From positions 104,465 through 168,464 of the forward strand of contig NC_000853.1 of assembly GCF_000008545.1 (NCBI RefSeq): 64,000 nucleotides of DNA. Reading direction: 5' to 3'. Position 1 is the first letter of the stretch, and each line of letters begins with the position of its first letter. The DNA is from Thermotoga maritima MSB8. GTDB taxonomy: Bacteria; Thermotogota; Thermotogae; Thermotogales; Thermotogaceae. Of this stretch, positions 58,867 to 64,000 are shown in pieces. Made by a program: the position numbers and the translations under genes. The notes under the pieces were generated by a model. That model did no database searches, was not told the DNA's origin, and worked only from the letters and a program-made list of their open reading frames with translations.

Positions 58867-59315
58867 CACAACAGTTCGTGTTCTCCGAATATGAGAGGAG
58901 GCTCATCTTTCAGTACTTTCTGCCTTCGCACAGTTCCGATGTAGACGATGTGATCCCCCGCTTCAAACTGTCCAGTCTTGTCGCACTCAATGTAAGCGAT
59001 TGTTCCTTCTGGAATGGGAAGGTTCCCTTCGCTCATCGTGTAGGGATATTTTTTGAATTTGTCTGTGTTTCTGCCAGAAACAGTTCCGAAGTATTCAGCT
59101 ATTTCTTTTGCGTCTTTTCCGAGAATGCACACAGCAAAGGAATCTGTCCTGTCCATGAGTTCTCTTGTGTATCTGGTTTTTCCTATCGAAACGGCCACCA
59201 TGGGAGGTTGCCAGGAAACTCTCGTCACCCACGCTACAGTGATCCCGTTGAGTTTCCCTTCCACGTTCACGGTTACTATAGCGGTCGAGGTGTAAAGTTT
59301 TCCCAGAGCATCCAT
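58866..59315 (-). CDS. Flavin reductase-like FMN-binding protein
   Basis: 149 residues of the flavin reductase/split-barrel family. LNGITVAWVTRVSWQPPMVAVSIGK (residues about 22-46, in parts) is the typical NG..A.W...VS..PP.v..s motif that binds FMN, and a central loop HIVYIGTV contributes to the barrel. It probably reduces flavin or an iron complex with NAD(P)H. GGGGGGTGA precedes the ATG. It is divergent from the RemA-like gene. Confidence 0.85.
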   Translation of the reverse strand: MDALGKLYTSTAIVTVNVEGKLNGITVAWVTRVSWQPPMVAVSIGKTRYTRELMDRTDSFAVCILGKDAKEIAEYFGTVSGRNTDKFKKYPYTMSEGNLPIPEGTIAYIECDKTGQFEAGDHIVYIGTVRRQKVLKDEPPLIFGEHELL

Positions 59316-59366
59316 TATTTCACCCCCCTAAAAAATGGTATCATACTCACTGTGGGGGGTGGAAAA

Positions 59367-59612
59367 GTGAGTTTTGTTTCCTTTGGAAGAAAGGTGTTTC
59401 TTCCAAGAGAAAGAGTGATAGCCGTTATGCCTATCAGTACTTCTGTGGAAAAGAGGCTCAAGAACGTGGATTTTTACGCGAACAAAATAATAAACGCGAC
59501 GTTTGGAAAACAAGCAAGAACCGCGGTAGTTATGGATAGTGGACATGTTGTACTCATTCCTACCAGATACAAAATAGCACTGAGAGTTATCTGGGGGCGG
59601 AGAAGAAAATGA
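59367..59612 (+). CDS. RemA/DUF370-like small regulator
   Basis: 81 residues with the DUF370 pattern: VSFVSFGRKVFLPRERVIAV at the N-terminus, INATFGKQARTAVVMDSGHVVL (about 46-67, in parts) in place of [21 protein letters not shown]. In Bacillus RemA of this family is a DNA-binding activator of biofilm matrix genes. Thermotoga function is unknown. The GTG start follows GGGGGGTGG. It overlaps lgt by four bases. Confidence 0.82.
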   Translation: MSFVSFGRKVFLPRERVIAVMPISTSVEKRLKNVDFYANKIINATFGKQARTAVVMDSGHVVLIPTRYKIALRVIWGRRRK

Positions 59613-60490
59613 AGAAAATCCTCGCTTTTCTCTTAATTGCTGCTGGATCGACGCTTTTCTTCGTTTTTCTGTTTATTTTTCTATCAAAAGTTTTCAGTGG
59701 AGAAATTCTGCTCAGCAGGTACATATTTCGAATCGGAGGCTTTGAACTCAGATGGTATTCCACTTTGATTCTCATGGGCTTTTTGATCAGCTACTTTGTG
59801 GCAAGAAAGAGAGCGAAGAATGAAGGCATAAACTTGGAAGAATTCGATGAGCTCATTTTCTACGGAGTGATAGCCGGTATTGTTGGAGCGCGCCTTTATT
59901 ATGTCTTGTTCAATTTGAAGTATTACAGAAGTTTGTGGGATGCTTTGAAGATCTGGGAAGGAGGACTTGCCATACATGGAGCTGTGATTGGTGCTCTTCT
60001 CACAGGCTTCTTGTATGTTCGATTGAAAAAGCCTTCCTTCACTTTTTTGCAAGCAACAGACTTGTTCACCTCCGTATTGCCGCTGGGGCAGGCGATAGGA
60101 AGATGGGGAAACTTCTTCAACTACGAGGCATTCGGTGTTCCCACGAACCTTCCGTGGAAAATGTTCGTGCCAGAGCCCTACAGACCCGTTGTGTACAAAG
60201 ATTATTCCTTCTTTCATCCTACGTTTCTTTATGAGTCCATATGGGATCTGCTGGTGTTTTTCATGTTGAGTGTTTATTTCAAAAGGTACAGGAAAAGGCA
60301 CGGCGAAGTAACGTGCCTCTATTTTGTCCTCTACTCACTTGGAAGAATCGTGATAGAGAGATTGAGGGTCGATAGCCTCATGATTGGAAACATAAAAGCT
60401 GCTCAGCTGCTGAGTGCCGTGCTGATTCTCCTGGGATTCACCGGTTTTCTGATTCTAAGATCTTCTCAAGAACCGAAAAGAGCTTTCTGA
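59609..60490 (+). CDS. lgt: Prolipoprotein diacylglyceryl transferase
   Basis: Inner-membrane enzyme that attaches diacylglycerol to the lipobox cysteine of prolipoproteins. 293 residues with seven or so spans. [27 protein letters not shown] (essential His) and the Lgt signature [18 protein letters not shown] (essential Arg) are all present. It starts within the stop of the RemA-like gene and its last 53 bases overlap the convergent rdgB gene. Confidence 0.96.
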
Positions 60491-61028
60491 AGGCCTTTGA
60501 TCTGTGACTGATTTTTTCTTTGAGATGAGGAATTTCGCCGAAGGTCTTATCGTATCCATCCGGTATGAAGAACGGATCGTATCCGAAACCGCCTGTCCCT
60601 CTTATTTCGTTGGCTATTCGGCCTTCTACTCTGTCTTCAACAGAAATAAGGGTGTTTTCCACAGGATCGAAAAAGGTAGCACTGCACACGAAAGCAGCTC
60701 TTCTATCTTTTCCTTCAAGCATCTTCAGTATGGTTCTCATCTTCTCTTTGTAGGAATGTTCCTCCATGAACCGGGCAGACATGACACCGGGGAATCCTCC
60801 CAGGGAATAGATGACCAGTCCGGAATCGTCCGCCATCACAGGATGTTTGAGTTTTTTCCCGTAGACCACGGCCTTTTTCACGGAGTTTTCCAGAAACGTT
60901 TCACCGTCCTCGACTACTTCGATTTTTTCGGGAGAGGGCAGAATCTCCATCCATTCTGGAGCGATCATCTTTATTTCTTCAACTTTGTGCGGATTCGTCG
61001 TTGCAAGGTAGACGGTCAGTTTTTTCAT
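60438..61028 (-). CDS. rdgB: Non-canonical purine NTP pyrophosphatase (RdgB/HAM1)
   Basis: Cleaves ITP and XTP to monophosphates so they are not built into nucleic acids. 196 residues: [12 protein letters not shown] at the N-terminus, the ENSVKKA helix, [22 protein letters not shown] (about 66-86, in parts) and [12 protein letters not shown] with the base-recognition residues. SHRSKAF near the C-terminus completes the site. GGGGGAAGAG precedes the ATG. Its 3' end overlaps lgt by 53 bases. Confidence 0.96.
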
Positions 61029-61145
61029 GTTCTCTTCCCCCTTTCAAATAGGATTCTACAGGAACTGGTTGGTTCCTTTTTCGTATTGAAATTTAGTTGT
61101 AAAATAAAGTCTGGTGCGGAGTGTTTCAGAAAGGAGGGAACTGTC

Positions 61146-61691
61146 TTGAGGAAGGCATGGGTGAAGACTCTGGCGCTCGATAGAGTGAGTAACACGCCAG
61201 TAGTTATTCTCGGCATTGAAGGTACAAATAGAGTGCTTCCCATCTGGATAGGAGCGTGTGAAGGGCATGCTCTGGCCCTCGCGATGGAGAAGATGGAGTT
61301 TCCACGCCCTCTGACTCACGATCTCCTTTTGAGTGTTCTTGAATCTCTTGAAGCACGCGTGGATAAGGTGATCATTCACTCTTTGAAGGATAACACCTTC
61401 TACGCAACCCTCGTGATAAGAGATCTCACGTACACGGACGAGGAAGATGAAGAGGCTGCTTTGATAGATATCGATTCCAGACCTTCCGATGCGATCATAC
61501 TCGCTGTGAAGACCGGGGCACCCATTTTCGTATCGGACAATCTGGTGGAGAAACACTCTATCGAGTTGGAAGTAAACGAAACACAGGACGAGGAAGAGGA
61601 ATTCAAGAAGTTCGTTGAAAATCTGAACATAGATACGTTCAAACAGATGATAGAAAAGAAGAGGGAAGAAGATGAAGAAGGAGAAAGTTGA
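61146..61691 (+). CDS. Bifunctional nuclease domain protein (DUF151)
   Basis: 181 residues. BFN-domain landmarks are LALDRVSNTPVVILGIEG (about 8-25), LPIWIGACEGHALALAME (about 32-49), FPRPLTHDLL and IDSRPSDAIILAVKTGAPIFV (about 113-133). A T. maritima homologue has a known structure. The C-terminal 45 residues are highly charged and predicted helical, like a UVR-type tail. DNase and RNase activity has been reported for plant members. The TTG start lies seven bases after AAAGGAGGG. It overlaps the prenyl synthase by 20 bases. Confidence 0.88.
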   Translation: MRKAWVKTLALDRVSNTPVVILGIEGTNRVLPIWIGACEGHALALAMEKMEFPRPLTHDLLLSVLESLEARVDKVIIHSLKDNTFYATLVIRDLTYTDEEDEEAALIDIDSRPSDAIILAVKTGAPIFVSDNLVEKHSIELEVNETQDEEEEFKKFVENLNIDTFKQMIEKKREEDEEGES

Positions 61692-62490
61692 AGAAAGAAT
61701 ACGCGAGATTTTGAGGCCTGGATGGGATCTTCTCACAGAAGAAGCCATGCTGTACTCCGCGACGGTTGGAGGAAAGAGGATCCGTCCTCTCCTCGTCTTG
61801 ACACTGGGTGAGGATTTGGGAGTGGAAGAGGAAAAACTTCTCGATGTGGCGGTGGCCGTTGAACTCTTTCACACGGCTTCTCTGATACACGATGATCTTC
61901 CCCCAATAGATAACGCGGATTTTCGAAGAGGGAAGCCTTCTTGTCACAGGACCTATGGTGAAGATATCGCCCTTCTTGCGGGAGATGGTCTGTTCTTCCT
62001 CGCTTTTTCTCAGATATCTAAAATCGGAAATTCAAAGATTTTTGAAGAGTTTTCGGAAACGGCCTACAAACTTCTTTTGGGGGAAGCGATGGATGTGGAA
62101 TTCGAAAGAAGAAAGATGGAAGTCTCGCAGGAGATGGTGGAGAGAATGTACGCTTTCAAAACGGGAGCGCTATTTGCTTTCTGTTTCTCAGCTCCATTTA
62201 TCCTGAAAGGAAAGGATCACACCAAGATGAAACTCCTCGGAGAGAAGTTCGGGGTGGCTTTCCAGATATACGACGATCTGAAAGACATTCTTGGGTCTTT
62301 CGAAAAGGTGGGAAAGGACCTCGGAAAAGACACAGAAAAAGTGACGCTTGTGAAAAAGGTGGGGATTCAGAAAGCTCGTGAGATGGCCGATAAGTATTAT
62401 GAAGAAGTTTTGAAAGGTATCGAATCAGAAGGTCTCTTTCGCACGCTGTTTCTTCTGAAAGAACTCAAACAGATGGTGGAGGAGAGATGA
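61672..62490 (+). CDS. Polyprenyl diphosphate synthase (farnesyl/geranylgeranyl type)
   Basis: Condenses isopentenyl diphosphate with allylic diphosphates. 272 residues: GGKRIRPLL (about 34), the first Asp-rich motif HDDLPPIDNADFRRGKP (about 72-88), KTGALFAFC (about 163) and the second Asp motif QIYDDLKDI (about 195). The short, IspA-like form suggests a C15 or C20 product; chain length cannot be decided with certainty. The ATG lies within the end of the nuclease gene, behind AAGAGGGAAG. Confidence 0.9.
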   Translation: MKKEKVEERIREILRPGWDLLTEEAMLYSATVGGKRIRPLLVLTLGEDLGVEEEKLLDVAVAVELFHTASLIHDDLPPIDNADFRRGKPSCHRTYGEDIALLAGDGLFFLAFSQISKIGNSKIFEEFSETAYKLLLGEAMDVEFERRKMEVSQEMVERMYAFKTGALFAFCFSAPFILKGKDHTKMKLLGEKFGVAFQIYDDLKDILGSFEKVGKDLGKDTEKVTLVKKVGIQKAREMADKYYEEVLKGIESEGLFRTLFLLKELKQMVEER

Positions 62491-64000
62491 GTTTTTTAAA
62501 AAAACTCCTAGAAATTGTTTTGAAAAGGAAGATTCTGTTTTTTACCCTGGTGTTTATAAGCATAACGGTGTTTTTCCTTCTGATCTTTTTTCAAAAAGAA
62601 GGCTCCTTGAAGATTGGAAAAGAAGGAGCGGAATCTGGTTTTATCAATTTGAGGGTGGAGATACCACCTGGAGCTTTTGGAAAACAAAAGGTTTTGAAAA
62701 TCACGAGGCTTTCCGATGAAGAAAGAAAGCTTTATCCGGATGTGTTCGTGGGAGATCTTTACAGGGTGGAATTTGCGGACGGCGTAGATGAGTTTGCTCT
62801 GAAACCGATACGTCTCAAATACTATTTCGACGCCAAATACCTCAGAGGGGAGAATTACAACAATCTCACCTTTGCGTACGCGACAGAGGATGGTGGATAC
62901 CGTATCATTCCCGGATCGATGATAGGAAAGGACGAAAGAGGATATTATGTGGAGGCCTTCACGTACCATCTTTCCGTTTTTGGAGTGGTTTTGAGATCGG
63001 CCGGTTTTCAAAAACATGGGATAAGGCTTCTGAGGGAAGCTGTGAACAGCTCCGGGCCAGCTGTTCTTCTGGTACCTGGAGAAGATCCTACCTTTGAAGG
63101 TGTCGTTAAGGACAACAACATATGGGAGACGATTTTCCCCGACAGAACGATCATGACGTACGAATACGCCCTTTATGAACCGCGTTCCCTGGCTTACAGT
63201 GAGATGTACAGAAGCTTCATAGAAAAAGAAGGAAGAAGAAGCTTCATTGACTTCGAATCGGATTTTCTCTCCCAAGAGATCTTGAAATATTCACAGTACG
63301 AGTTCGACATCCTTGCACATGGAACGGGTGGACTGATCGTCTTGAGGATGCTGCAACGTCATCCTGAGGTGAACAACGTCAGAAAAGTCGTTCTTCTTTC
63401 AACGCCGGTTCAGGGTACCAACGTGGTGAATCCCCTCTACTTCTCTTCTATCTTCTACGGCAAAGACCCAGAGGTGTTGGAAGACATATTCGGAATAGAG
63501 TGGACGAAGCTGAAGATGTTGACATTGCACATCAGAAATCTCATAGACACCCTGGGTGAGGTGGTGCAGGAAATCCTTCCGGATTCTCAACTTGTGAAAG
63601 AACTCGGGGGGTTTTCAAGAAACGATGTGGAAATAGTATCCATCTGTGGAGACACCCCACCTTACGGTGTTGATGTGTCCGGAACGGAACTTGAGAGGTT
63701 CTATCCGGAGTTCGTAAAAGGAAGGGGAGATGGTTTCGTTTCCATTCAGTCCTGTCGGGTGGGTAAAGTTGAGCAGTTGAGCGGGAATTTTTACGATCTC
63801 TATTCCCGTGAGGAGAACGTAGCCTACATAAGAGAACTTTTGAAGTACGAGGTTCAGGTGTTTTCCGGTTTCAGGAGCGATGATTACGAGGAATACCTTC
63901 CATCGAAAAACCCGGAGCTCTCTGAGGAAAGTGCTCAGAAGGTTGTTGAAGTTAAAGAGACGGAAGGTACTGAATTTCCCGTGCTACCAGTTAACATTCT
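62487..64000 (+). CDS. Membrane-anchored lipase-like alpha/beta hydrolase, nucleophile replaced (partial)
   Basis: 504 codons are in the window; the 3' end is missing. Residues about 18-37 form one membrane anchor (FFTLVFISITVFFLLIFF-like), and the rest should be extracytoplasmic. A beta-rich region (about 50-175) precedes an alpha/beta hydrolase domain with PAVLLVPGEDPTFEG (about 191), the elbow LAHGTGGLIVLRML, STPVQGTNVVNPLY and DGFVSIQSC, all in the order of PGAP1/LCAT-like lipases. At the elbow GxSxG is AHGTG, with G279 where the serine should be. ATGA overlap with the prenyl synthase. Confidence 0.75.
   Translation, partial: MSFLKKLLEIVLKRKILFFTLVFISITVFFLLIFFQKEGSLKIGKEGAESGFINLRVEIPPGAFGKQKVLKITRLSDEERKLYPDVFVGDLYRVEFADGVDEFALKPIRLKYYFDAKYLRGENYNNLTFAYATEDGGYRIIPGSMIGKDERGYYVEAFTYHLSVFGVVLRSAGFQKHGIRLLREAVNSSGPAVLLVPGEDPTFEGVVKDNNIWETIFPDRTIMTYEYALYEPRSLAYSEMYRSFIEKEGRRSFIDFESDFLSQEILKYSQYEFDILAHGTGGLIVLRMLQRHPEVNNVRKVVLLSTPVQGTNVVNPLYFSSIFYGKDPEVLEDIFGIEWTKLKMLTLHIRNLIDTLGEVVQEILPDSQLVKELGGFSRNDVEIVSICGDTPPYGVDVSGTELERFYPEFVKGRGDGFVSIQSCRVGKVEQLSGNFYDLYSREENVAYIRELLKYEVQVFSGFRSDDYEEYLPSKNPELSEESAQKVVEVKETEGTEFPVLPVNI

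Noticed and set aside
60504..61145. N-terminal extension of the DUF151 protein on the plus strand
   Set aside because: This part is antisense to rdgB. The TTG at 61146 with AAAGGAGGG gives a protein of the known size.

Overview
The window is bacterial chromosome from a hyperthermophilic Thermotoga, most likely T. maritima or a very close relative. I base this on the trpEGDCFBA proteins, the class II ribonucleotide reductase (its radical cysteine falls exactly at residue 322 from the start chosen here), a RecB-like nuclease of the 'TM0106 family', dense 1-50 base gene overlaps, GGAGGTGAT-type ribosome sites with many TTG and GTG starts, and a replication origin made of the Thermotoga DnaA box AAACCTACCACC. 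Assignments come from reading the sequence and from memory of the families; no database search was run.

Layout. 1-729 is the start of NAD-dependent DNA ligase. 780-7270 is an unknown membrane protein followed by a BMP-type (nucleoside-like) ABC importer. 7252-11294 holds a degenerate RecB/DnaQ-type nuclease, a degenerate GGDEF protein, murA and a radical SAM activase-like gene. 11402-19468 is the xylose/glucose cluster: ROK repressor, iron alcohol dehydrogenase, sugar ABC importer, NodB-type deacetylase and xylulokinase. 19490-25405 has an SPL-like radical SAM gene, nrdJ, an acetamidase, a nitroreductase and a KamA-family aminomutase. 25662-28340 is a Fur/Zur regulator with a znuABC-type zinc importer behind a clear promoter and palindromic operator, followed by a two-component pair (28337-29853). 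29799-32253 carries a pyruvate carboxylase/oxaloacetate decarboxylase subunit and an M20 peptidase, and 32314-33468 an MFS transporter.

33469-38330 is the accessory part: a decayed TnpB fragment, a flagellin-like gene, an isochorismatase-family hydrolase, a small flavoprotein, a complete TnpB-only IS605-type element inserted at the flavoprotein's 3' end, and an RlmN-like radical SAM gene whose 5' end lies in the element's left end. 38354-45971 (minus) is the trp operon with an upstream REC-GGDEF gene. After tRNA-Pro and fmdB, a housekeeping minus-strand run (DUF177, rpmF, plsX, glmS, rsfS, clpX, tsaD) reaches 52496.

52565-52987 is oriC, with about ten DnaA boxes and an AT-rich segment. The genes to its left run leftward and lutC to its right runs rightward, as expected for replication-coaligned genes. 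53054-64000 holds a LutC-like gene, a DUF4914 P-loop protein, a TyrA-like/chorismate mutase/prephenate dehydratase fusion, alkaline phosphatase, a flavin reductase-like gene, a RemA-like gene, lgt, an ITPase (rdgB), a bifunctional nuclease, a prenyl synthase and a partial lipase-like gene.

The points I think most deserve a second look are the apparent ATC start codon of trpC, several enzymes that keep their fold but have lost a hallmark catalytic residue (RlmN-like, RecB-like, KamA-like, NodB-like, lipase-like, histidine kinase), the vestigial TyrA domain fused to PheA, the phased DnaA boxes, and the chimeric ends of the IS605-type insertion.
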